The notes below the pieces were generated by a model. That model made no database searches. It was not told the origin of the DNA and worked only from the letters and a program-made list of their open reading frames with translations. From contig DFLB01000042.1 in the NCBI GenBank assembly GCA_002373995.1, positions 276 to 12,596 of the forward strand: 12,321 nt of DNA, read 5' to 3'. This DNA comes from Bacteroidales bacterium UBA3630 (GTDB lineage Bacteria; Bacteroidota; Bacteroidia; Bacteroidales; P3). This document shows, piece by piece, positions 1 to 5,004 of this stretch. A program made the translations under genes and the position numbers. Numbering within the stretch: the first letter of the stretch is position 1; each line of letters starts with the position of its first letter.

Positions 1-228
1 ATGGAGTGCGAGCTGCTGGAGTTCCTGCACACCGAACACGTGGACGGCATCGTGGGCAGGATCGTCAACGTGAAGGCCGAGGAGGCTGTGCTGAACGAAA
101 AGGGCAAGGTCGACCCCGAAAAGCTGCACGCGCTGATGTTCGACCAGTTCCAGAACGGCTACTACGTCACTGGCGAGCAGGTGGGCCGTGCCTGGAACGC
201 CGGTGCCGCACTGGCCAAAGCGAGATAA
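1..228 (+). CDS. Flavin reductase family protein, C-terminal part (5' end outside window)
   Basis: These 75 codons end in TAA and read as the C-terminal portion of a flavin reductase-like (flavoredoxin/DIM6-type) FMN-binding split-barrel protein. Known members use FMN and reduce flavin or pass electrons to partner proteins in the cytoplasm. The visible part has the family's late segments: a 'ECELLEF' strand, the 'DGIVGRIVNVKAEEAVL' strand-turn, a 'GKVDPEKL' helix start and the closing 'YYVTGEQVGRAWNAG' segment. Family members are usually about 190 residues, so roughly 110 residues lie upstream. The ATG at base 1 is an internal Met inside a conserved strand, not the true start. A hairpin follows 30 bases after the stop. 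Family assignment is from remembered sequence pattern only. Confidence 0.75.
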   Translation: MECELLEFLHTEHVDGIVGRIVNVKAEEAVLNEKGKVDPEKLHALMFDQFQNGYYVTGEQVGRAWNAGAALAKAR

Positions 229-257
229 TCCACACCACTAGGCCTTGCAACCGACAA

Positions 258-297
258 AACGCTGCTCAGTGGGCAATATTCCCCACCTTGCAGCGTT
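258..297 (+). terminator. Two-tier hairpin after the flavin reductase gene
   Basis: The outer arms AACGCTGC (258-265) and GCAGCGTT (290-297) pair perfectly. After a 3x3 internal loop, inner arms GTGGG (269-273) and CCCAC (282-286) pair as well. The stem is followed by a T/A-rich stretch (TTATTTATTATAATT), not a pure T run, so it is a plausible but not classical intrinsic terminator for the upstream gene. It ends only 24 bases before the next start codon at 322, which leaves almost no room for a separate promoter for that gene. Confidence 0.55.
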
Positions 298-321
298 ATT
301 TATTATAATTGACTTTGACTT

Positions 322-681
322 ATGAACATCGAGGACTATCGCAACTACTGCCTTTCGCTGGGTGACGACGTGGAGGAGCGGATGCCCTTCAAAGCTTTCC
401 GCTACGCCAGCGAGGTGCTGGTATTCTATGTCTGCGGACACATGTTCTCTTTCTTCGACTGCAACAATTTCAGTGTTGTCACCCTCAAGTGCCAGCCCGA
501 CCGCATTGAAGACCTGAAAGAGCGGCACTCCTGCATTGGCAAACCATTCAACGAGTCGCCCCGGTACTGGATTGGCGTCGACCCCACGACGGCTCCCGAC
601 ACCCTGCTGAAGGAGTTGACACTGAACTCATACACCCTCGTCCGCGAGAAGTACCAACAGAAACACCCCCCAAAACCTTAA
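322..681 (+). CDS. MmcQ/YjbR family protein
   Basis: A 119-residue protein matching the MmcQ/YjbR family in length and pattern: N-terminal 'EDYRNYCLSLGDDVEERMPF' region, then 'FYVCGHMFSFFD', a central 'LKCQPDRIEDL' strand-helix, and the C-terminal 'SPRYWIGVD' and 'LLKELTLNSYTLV' segments. The family has a CyaY-like alpha/beta fold often annotated as a double wing DNA-binding protein, but its biochemical role is not established. No signal peptide is visible, so it is probably cytosolic. The ATG at 322 is the only sensible start and lies just after the upstream hairpin. Only 4 bases separate its stop from the next gene's start, so the two are probably cotranscribed. Confidence 0.85.
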   Translation: MNIEDYRNYCLSLGDDVEERMPFKAFRYASEVLVFYVCGHMFSFFDCNNFSVVTLKCQPDRIEDLKERHSCIGKPFNESPRYWIGVDPTTAPDTLLKELTLNSYTLVREKYQQKHPPKP

Positions 682-685
682 GACA

Positions 686-1228
686 TTGAACACACCCACA
701 GGAAAAGACTATGTCGGCAGCGACGAACTCTACGCCGATGTGCAGCGCACCATGCGGCTCTGCGCCGAGATGAACAGCGGCTGGCACACTGAGTCCGAGG
801 TACGCGACTGCCTGCGTGAGATTACCCGCAGCCAAGTGCCTGACACCGTGCGCGTCTTCACGCCAATAAACATCAACTACGGCCCCGGAGTGTGCTTCGG
901 CGACGATTGCTTCCTCAACTTCGGCTGCACGCTGCTGGCCCTTGGCGGCATCACCATCGGCGACGGCGCCTTCATCGGTCCCCATTGTGTGCTGGCCACC
1001 GAGTATCACCATGAGGACCCCGCCGCGCGCCACACACTGCTAACCAAACCCATCGTCATCGGCCGCAACGCCTGGCTGGGCGCCGACGTCAAGGTGCTGG
1101 CAGGAGTGACTGTCGGCGAGAACGCCATTGTCGCCGCCGGCTCGGTTGTCACCAAAGACGTGCCCGCCAACATGATCGTCGCCGGAAGTCCCGCACGCGT
1201 CATCCGTCCCATTAATTCCGAAAAGTGA
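686..1228 (+). CDS. Sugar O-acetyltransferase (maltose/galactoside acetyltransferase type), TTG start
   Basis: A 180-residue left-handed beta-helix acetyltransferase of the LacA/Maa type, which moves acetyl from acetyl-CoA to a sugar hydroxyl in the cytoplasm. The short N-terminal helical region (residues 9-45) resembles the Mac domain. Hexapeptide turns run from about residue 63 to 168, for example 'ITIGDGAFIGPH', 'IVIGRNAWLGADVKVLAGVTVGENAIVAAGSVVTKD' (in part), ending 'IVAGSPARVI'. The catalytic His is expected at H108 or H109 in 'ATEYHHED'. The start is TTG at 686; the first in-frame ATG (codon 23, base 752) would remove part of the Mac helices, and ATG at 711 is out of frame. The gene lies 4 bases after the YjbR gene and 6 before the next lipoprotein gene. 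The true sugar substrate cannot be told from sequence. Confidence 0.85.
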   Translation: MNTPTGKDYVGSDELYADVQRTMRLCAEMNSGWHTESEVRDCLREITRSQVPDTVRVFTPININYGPGVCFGDDCFLNFGCTLLALGGITIGDGAFIGPHCVLATEYHHEDPAARHTLLTKPIVIGRNAWLGADVKVLAGVTVGENAIVAAGSVVTKDVPANMIVAGSPARVIRPINSEK

Positions 1229-1234
1229 CAACCA

Positions 1235-1675
1235 ATGAAAACCATGCCAACCATTATCGCCGCCATCATGATGCTCTTTGCCACCGCTTGCCACAAGGAC
1301 GAACCTGTCACACCGTCGTCATCCCATCTCGAAGACATCACGCTCACCATCGGTGGCCAGAGTTTCACGGCGAAGATGGAACAGAACAGCACCGCCGAAG
1401 CCTTCCGTGCCCTGCTGCCCTTGACGTTGGAAATGCAGGAACTGAACGGCAACGAGAAATACCACTACCTCTCCCAGTCGCTCCCCACAAACCGCACCGA
1501 AGTGGGTACCATCCACGCAGGCGATATTATGCTCTATGGCGACAACTGCGTGGTGGTCTTCTACGAAACCTTCACAACCTCCTACAGTTATTCCCCCATC
1601 GGCCACATCACCAACTCCGAAGACCTCAAAGAAGCCCTCGACTCCGGTGCTGTTTCCATTGCCTTTTCCCGATAG
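1235..1675 (+). CDS. Cyclophilin-like fold lipoprotein
   Basis: A 146-residue lipoprotein. Residues 1-19 form a signal peptide with lipobox F-A-T-A-C, so C19 would be lipidated. The mature part (about residues 33-146) matches the small cyclophilin-like family seen in many Bacteroidota and Firmicutes: 'ITLTIGGQSFTAKME' strands, 'AEAFRALLPLTLEMQELNGNEKY', a 'GDIMLYGDN-VVVFYETF' core, and the closing 'IGHITNSEDLKEALDSGAVSIAF'. The function is unknown; peptidyl-prolyl isomerase activity should not be assumed. In many genomes such genes sit near flavodoxins and AraC regulators, as here. Start at 1235 (an in-frame ATG at 1244 is possible). Its final 88 bases overlap the 3' end of the convergent AraC-type gene. 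Confidence 0.75.
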   Translation: MKTMPTIIAAIMMLFATACHKDEPVTPSSSHLEDITLTIGGQSFTAKMEQNSTAEAFRALLPLTLEMQELNGNEKYHYLSQSLPTNRTEVGTIHAGDIMLYGDNCVVVFYETFTTSYSYSPIGHITNSEDLKEALDSGAVSIAFSR

Positions 1676-2535
1676 GCCTTCGGCGACTGGCCAATGAGGC
1701 GGGAGAAGAACTTGCTGAACGATGGCGTGTCGGCAAATTGTAGGCGGTCGGCGATCTGGCTGATGCTGAGGGTGGACGTTGAGAGCAGGTAGGTTGCCTC
1801 CATGACGAGCAGCTGGTTGATATAGTCGACCACCGTGCGGCCTGCCACACGGCGGACGATGCGCGAGAGGTAGTCGGGGGTGATGTTGAGTTGTGAGGCA
1901 TAGAAACCGATGTCGTGATGGTCGGCGAAGTGGCGGGGAAGCAGGCGCATGAAGCCGAAGAAGATTTCCTCGGTGCGGTGTGGGACGGTGTGGGTACGGA
2001 TAGCCTGCTCCTGTGCGCCCTGCAGGTCGAGCAGGAAGACGGCATAGAGCAGCAGCAGGATTTCCTCTCTGTAGATATGGCTGGAATGGAGCAAGGCGAC
2101 TATTTCGCGCATCCTGCCGGCCAGTCGCCCGGCGGCATCGATGGCGAGGGTGACCTTGGGTTCGTGCAGCTGTACGACGGGTGTGTAGGCCAGGCTGACG
2201 AGGTCGCGGGCCGATGGGATGCGCAGGGTAGTCTCCTCGTCGGCCAGCAGGCAGATGCCGTGATAGTCGGACGAGGCGCTGACGATGGCGACCGACATGC
2301 CTGGCGAGTAGTAATAGAGGTCATTGGGGCGGAGCGCGATTTCATGTCCGTTGTATACGATTGTCAGGCTTCCTTCGAGAATCAGCGTGAAGGTGTAGGC
2401 GGCCATGTAGCCGCGGGTGATGTTGGCGCGGTAGGTGATGGCGGCGTCGGTTTCGGCACAGTACAATTTGCCGTCCCAGCCGGGGAAGGGCACCGTGCCG
2501 TGCATCTTGATCCATGCTTCTTTCAAGCTATACAT
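1588..2535 (-). CDS. AraC family transcriptional regulator
   Basis: A 315-residue regulator starting at the ATG complementary to 2533-2535. The N-terminal half (about 1-170) resembles the cupin-like AraC sensor region ('YTFTLILEGSLTIVYNG', 'LRPNDLYYYSPGM'). The C-terminal DNA-binding domain has two helix-turn-helix motifs: about residues 207-228 ('IGFYASQLNITPDYLSRIV') and 257-280 ('ISQIADRLQFADTPSFSKFF'), closing with 'GQSPKAYRE', the usual end of the domain. About 25 more residues extend into the antisense strand of the cyclophilin-like gene. The frame is open to 2715, but codons upstream of 2535 read as promoter DNA (a -7 box at 2555-2562), so the shorter start is chosen. Likely targets are its own promoter and the flanking redox genes; this is inferred from position. 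Confidence 0.88.
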   Translation of the reverse strand: MYSLKEAWIKMHGTVPFPGWDGKLYCAETDAAITYRANITRGYMAAYTFTLILEGSLTIVYNGHEIALRPNDLYYYSPGMSVAIVSASSDYHGICLLADEETTLRIPSARDLVSLAYTPVVQLHEPKVTLAIDAAGRLAGRMREIVALLHSSHIYREEILLLLYAVFLLDLQGAQEQAIRTHTVPHRTEEIFFGFMRLLPRHFADHHDIGFYASQLNITPDYLSRIVRRVAGRTVVDYINQLLVMEATYLLSTSTLSISQIADRLQFADTPSFSKFFSRLIGQSPKAYREKAMETAPESRASLRSSELVMWPMGE

Positions 2536-2554
2536 TGCAAATGATATTTGGGTG

Positions 2555-2562
2555 CAAAGATA
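2555..2562 (-). promoter_or_regulatory. Bacteroidota -7 box for the AraC-type gene
   Basis: On the minus strand this reads TATCTTTG, an exact match to the Bacteroidota -7 consensus TAnnTTTG, 19 bases before the AraC ATG. No clear TTTG -33 element was found at the usual spacing, so the promoter may need an activator. One arm of a 9-bp inverted repeat abuts its upstream side. Confidence 0.65.
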
Positions 2563-2602
2563 CAAATATTTTCCGGCATGTTCGCTTTTGGACAATATTT
2601 GT
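2562..2602. promoter_or_regulatory. Spaced inverted repeat, candidate AraC operator
   Basis: ACAAATATT (2562-2570) and AATATTTGT (2594-2602) are perfect reverse complements 23 bases apart. The arms repeat every 32 bases, about three DNA turns, so both could be bound from one face. The pair lies directly upstream of the AraC -7 box and just before the divergent promoter at 2615-2645, a fitting place for an autoregulatory site. Binding itself is inference. Confidence 0.45.
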
Positions 2603-2614
2603 GCGTTTTCGGAT

Positions 2615-2645
2615 TTTGCGGAATGTGGATAAAGCGCTATTTTTG
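2615..2645 (+). promoter_or_regulatory. Complete Bacteroidota promoter for the ferritin-like gene
   Basis: TTTG at 2615-2618 and TATTTTTG at 2638-2645 are separated by 19 bases, matching the Bacteroidota housekeeping promoter (TTTG, 19-21 bases, TAnnTTTG). Transcription would start near 2650-2652, giving a leader of about 95 bases before the ATG at 2745. Confidence 0.75.
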
Positions 2646-2744
2646 CACTCTTGTAAATAGTGGTGGCGACACTGCATAAACAACTGATGGACAGAGATGT
2701 CATAGCAAATCGCAATAATCAACACATAAAAAAAAACAGGAAAA

Positions 2745-3206
2745 ATGACAAAAGAAGAAGCTTTGAAACAGTTCGCCATGTTTGGCGCCGCATGGTTCGG
2801 AAACAGCAAACAGCATTTTGCTTTTTCTGCATATTGCCGTCTGAACGGCTGGAACAAGCTGGCCGACAAATGGAAGGAAGAGGCCGAAGAGGAATGGGAC
2901 GAGGCCGAAGAGGTACTCAACCGTCTGGTGGAGCTCGGCTGCAAGCCCGCCGACCTGCAGGAGGCCATGAAGACCATGGAGTTCCCTTTCTACGACGACC
3001 CGAAACAGCAGATTGAGAGCGACTACAACCCCGAAGCCATCAAGCAGATGAGTGAGATGGCCGCCGCCTTTGCCGACGACTATCCCTCCCAGAAACTGAT
3101 CTACAAGTGGATCGACGGCGAGAAGGATCACATGGCATGGGAGGCGCAGTACCTCAACTACATCGACAAACTCGGCTACGAGAACTTCCTCATTGAAATG
3201 ATGTAA
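2745..3206 (+). CDS. Ferritin-like helical protein (putative)
   Basis: A 153-residue, probably all-helical, acidic cytosolic protein. Residues 21-65 resemble helices A and B of bacterioferritin-type proteins: 'SKQHFAFSAYCRLNGWNKLADK' followed by 'EEAEEEWDEAEEVLNRLVELG', then 'CKPADL', like the ferritin 'LGGxP' turn. Later helices run to 'YLNYIDKLGYENFLIEMM'. However, the usual di-iron ligands are not obvious: the E-x-x-H of helix B reads E50-W-D-E53, and the helix A glutamate position is F18. It may be a structural relative without ferroxidase activity, or an unrelated helical family. It has its own promoter (2615-2645), divergent from the AraC gene, and is followed after 6 bases by a small winged-helix gene. 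Confidence 0.6.
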   Translation: MTKEEALKQFAMFGAAWFGNSKQHFAFSAYCRLNGWNKLADKWKEEAEEEWDEAEEVLNRLVELGCKPADLQEAMKTMEFPFYDDPKQQIESDYNPEAIKQMSEMAAAFADDYPSQKLIYKWIDGEKDHMAWEAQYLNYIDKLGYENFLIEMM

Positions 3207-3212
3207 TGTGAT

Positions 3213-3386
3213 ATGAAAGACCAGGTATTAAAAGCTATGCGTGAGGCGGGCAAACCCGTCTCGGCAGGCGACGTCACCAAGATGCTGTGTGCCGACCGCA
3301 AGGAGGTCGACAAGGCCTTTGCTGACTTGAAGAAGGAGGGCGCCATTGTCTCGCCCGTCCGCTGCAAGTGGGCGCCGGCAAGCTAA
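3213..3386 (+). CDS. Small winged-helix (MarR-like) putative transcriptional regulator
   Basis: A 57-residue ORF beginning 'MKDQVLKAMREAGKPVSAGD' and ending 'IVSPVRCKWAPAS'. It has the layout of a minimal winged-helix domain: helix 1 (VLKAMREAG), helix 2 (SAGDVTKML), recognition helix (DRKEVDKAFADLKKEG) and a short wing (AIVSPVRCKW). Small proteins of this sort occur in Bacteroidales and are annotated as MarR-like or wHTH regulators; dimerisation regions are absent. It starts 6 bases after the ferritin-like gene, so cotranscription is likely. Codon use matches its neighbours, which supports real coding. Whether it binds DNA or a protein partner is unknown. Confidence 0.75.
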   Translation: MKDQVLKAMREAGKPVSAGDVTKMLCADRKEVDKAFADLKKEGAIVSPVRCKWAPAS

Positions 3387-3442
3387 GCCCATGTCATCGA
3401 TGGTGCTTCAGCACCGACGACGCAGACAAACTTTTTGCTCAC

Positions 3443-3477
3443 GGGGCGTTAAGATGGTTTCTTGGCGTCCCATTTTT
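3443..3477 (+). terminator. Intrinsic terminator or attenuator before the MBL-rubredoxin gene
   Basis: GGGGCGTTAAGA (3443-3454) pairs with TCTTGGCGTCCC (3460-3471) over 12 positions, three of them G-U wobbles, around a 5-base TGGTT loop. The hairpin is followed by ATTTTT. It ends 15 bases before the ATG at 3492. It may end the ferritin/winged-helix transcript; if transcripts of the downstream gene start further up, it would act as an attenuator. Confidence 0.6.
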
Positions 3478-3491
3478 AAATAAAGAAAAGC

Positions 3492-4433
3492 ATGGAAATC
3501 AAAGCAGTCAAATTCCGTACCGACGGATTCTACTCGCAGCCCTTTGTGATGGGCGGCGAAGAGGGAATGGACAAATTCGACAAGAACATCCGCTATCGCG
3601 GCAGCCTTCAGAACTACCTCATCGACACCGGCAGCGAGGTGATCCTGGTGGACACCGGCATCCCTGCCGGCACGCCCGAGGAGGTGCCCGACGAGAACTC
3701 GGCGGCCTTCACCGGCAAGGACATCTGCACCTATATGGAGGCCTTCCGCGCCCTTGGCTACCGTCCCGAGCAGGTGACCAAGATTCTCCTCACCCACCGC
3801 CACAGCGACCACAGCGGCGAGCTGAAGAGCTTCCCCAACGCCAAGGTCTATGTGAACGCCGACGAGTTGGACGCTGCCGAGCTGCAGGGTCTGCAGAACC
3901 TGGTGCCCGTCAGCTTTACCGACGGCGCCTACTACAATTTCCCCGAAAGCCAAATCATCGCCGACGGCATCCGCCTCGTCAAGGCCAAAGGGCACACCAA
4001 GGGAAATAGCATCATCATCGTCGAGAACGGCGGCCTCTTCTATATGCTGCACGGCGACATCACCTACGTCGACGAGGCCCTCTACGAAGACAAGCTCTCC
4101 GTGGTCTTCGACGACCTGCCCGCCGCCCGCGAGACGCAGAACCGCGTCCGCGAGTTCGTCCGCAATCACCCCACCGTCTATTGCGGTACGCACACCCCGC
4201 AGGGCTACAAGAACCTCGAAGCCAAACGCGTGATGGACCTCGACCACCCCGTGCCCACTGTCTTCGCCGAGGTGGACTTCAGCCAGCAGAAAGCCTCCGG
4301 CAAGTATGTCTGCTCCCTCTGCGGCTACGTCTACGACCCCGCCGAGCACGACGGTGTTGCCTTCGAGGACCTCCCCGCCGACTGGAAGTGCCCCCGCTGC
4401 CGCCAAGGAAAAGAGAATTTCAACAAGGCATAG
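3492..4433 (+). CDS. Metallo-beta-lactamase-fold hydrolase fused to C-terminal rubredoxin
   Basis: A 313-residue cytosolic fusion. Residues 1-250 are a metallo-beta-lactamase fold of the lactonase-like kind: the 'THRHSDHSG' motif gives H102, H104, D106 and H107, with H168 (GHTKGN), D189 (HGDIT) and H234 (GTHTPQG) as the remaining metal ligands. This is the HxHxDH hydrolase signature, not the HxExD di-iron form of flavodi-iron proteins. Residues 271-313 are a rubredoxin: 'YVCSLCGYVYDP' with C274 and C277, 'WKCPRC' with C300 and C303, holding one iron in a Cys4 site. Catalysed reaction and redox partner are unknown. A terminator-like hairpin precedes it (3443-3477) and another follows (4461-4504), so it is probably a single-gene unit or conditionally joined to the upstream operon. 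Confidence 0.9.
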   Translation: MEIKAVKFRTDGFYSQPFVMGGEEGMDKFDKNIRYRGSLQNYLIDTGSEVILVDTGIPAGTPEEVPDENSAAFTGKDICTYMEAFRALGYRPEQVTKILLTHRHSDHSGELKSFPNAKVYVNADELDAAELQGLQNLVPVSFTDGAYYNFPESQIIADGIRLVKAKGHTKGNSIIIVENGGLFYMLHGDITYVDEALYEDKLSVVFDDLPAARETQNRVREFVRNHPTVYCGTHTPQGYKNLEAKRVMDLDHPVPTVFAEVDFSQQKASGKYVCSLCGYVYDPAEHDGVAFEDLPADWKCPRCRQGKENFNKA

Positions 4434-4460
4434 TCCCTTGGGGTAAGGGAACAGACGGTT

Positions 4461-4504
4461 ACGTCAGCGGTCTGCACAATATTTGAGGGTCGCTGACGTT
4501 TTTT
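4461..4504 (+). terminator. Intrinsic terminator after the MBL-rubredoxin gene
   Basis: ACGTCAGCG (4461-4469) and CGCTGACGT (4491-4499) are perfect 9-bp arms, extendable by wobble pairs inside a 21-base loop, followed by a T run (4499-4504). A second short pairing, CAGAC (4452-4456) with GTCTG (4470-4474), is interleaved with the first stem. The terminator ends 28 bases before the HxlR start codon. Confidence 0.7.
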
Positions 4505-4532
4505 ATAATGTCGGCTATTGTTAAAGAGTAAT

Positions 4533-4940
4533 ATGGAATACACCCCGCAAGAACAACTCCTGCTGGAGCGCATACAAGGCTTGGACGAACACGAACTGGC
4601 CAGTGGCATTGTGCCCATCCGCGATGTGGTGGACATCCTCGGCTCGCGCTGGAAGGTGGAAATCCTCACCGGTGTGGCGCGAGGGCATTGCCGTTTCTCG
4701 GAATTAAAGACTTTTCTCTACGAGATTTCGGAGAAAATGCTTGCCAGCGGCCTACGAGAGTTGACCGACTTGCAACTCATCGAACGCACAGACCGCTTCG
4801 GCTACACCAACCGCGCCGAGTACCGCATCACGCGTCAGGGGCTGCGTCTTTTTAGCGTCATCTTTGCTATGCAGGAGTGGGGCGAGGGCTACCGCAAGGA
4901 GGTTTTTGGCATTGAGAATTGCTCACCAAACGGTGAGTGA
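4533..4940 (+). CDS. HxlR family transcriptional regulator
   Basis: A 135-residue winged-helix regulator of the HxlR (DUF24) family. Hallmarks are 'PIRDVVDILGSRWKVEILTGV' (in part) near residues 28-48, 'RFSELKTFLYEISEKMLASGLRELTDLQLIER' (in part) for the recognition helix region, and 'AEYRITRQGLRLF' leading to the C-terminal dimerisation helix. HxlR proteins commonly sense electrophiles or redox state and control adjacent reductase genes. The N-terminal Cys used for sensing in several members (usually just before 'PI') is replaced by Val here (GIVPI). The ATG at 4533 is preferred; a TTG at 4518 would add five residues. It precedes the hydrolase/flavoprotein pair by 64 bases and is the likely local regulator. 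A short dyad, CTCACC-AAAC-GGTGAG (4922-4937), lies at its 3' end. Confidence 0.88.
   Translation: MEYTPQEQLLLERIQGLDEHELASGIVPIRDVVDILGSRWKVEILTGVARGHCRFSELKTFLYEISEKMLASGLRELTDLQLIERTDRFGYTNRAEYRITRQGLRLFSVIFAMQEWGEGYRKEVFGIENCSPNGE
4922..4937. promoter_or_regulatory. Short dyad, possible operator or weak hairpin
   Basis: CTCACC and GGTGAG form a perfect 6-bp stem around a 4-base loop (AAAC), inside the last codons of the HxlR gene and 29 bases upstream of the -7 box at 4966. There is no T run, so it is not a terminator. It could be an operator for the downstream promoter, but chance occurrence is possible. Confidence 0.3.
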
Positions 4941-4965
4941 TGGCTTCCGTTTCGGGAAACAGTCG

Positions 4966-4973
4966 TATTTTTG
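4966..4973 (+). promoter_or_regulatory. Bacteroidota -7 box for the hydrolase-flavoprotein operon
   Basis: TATTTTTG matches TAnnTTTG exactly and lies 31 bases before the ATG at 5005. No good TTTG is found 19-21 bases upstream, which suggests an activated promoter. The start would be near 4978-4980, with a leader of about 25 bases. Confidence 0.6.
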
Positions 4974-5004
4974 CAGCCGTAAAACAATCAAATAATCACA
5001 GACA

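Noticed and set aside
310..317. TGACTTTG as the -7 box of the YjbR gene
   Set aside because: One mismatch to the consensus, no good -33 element, and the start would fall at the ATG itself, requiring a leaderless mRNA.
2536..2715. N-terminal extension of the AraC reading frame to 2715
   Set aside because: The extra 60 codons cover both divergent promoters and the inverted repeat. The encoded residues do not look like an AraC sensor domain.
3402..3415. GGTGC-TTCA-GCACC as an intrinsic terminator
   Set aside because: The stem has only five pairs, and the nearest T run is about 18 bases downstream. It was kept only as part of a possible leader structure.
3408..4406. Minus-strand ORF of 332 codons antisense to the MBL-rubredoxin gene
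   Set aside because: This is a shadow ORF; the plus strand encodes a complete MBL motif set and rubredoxin cysteines.
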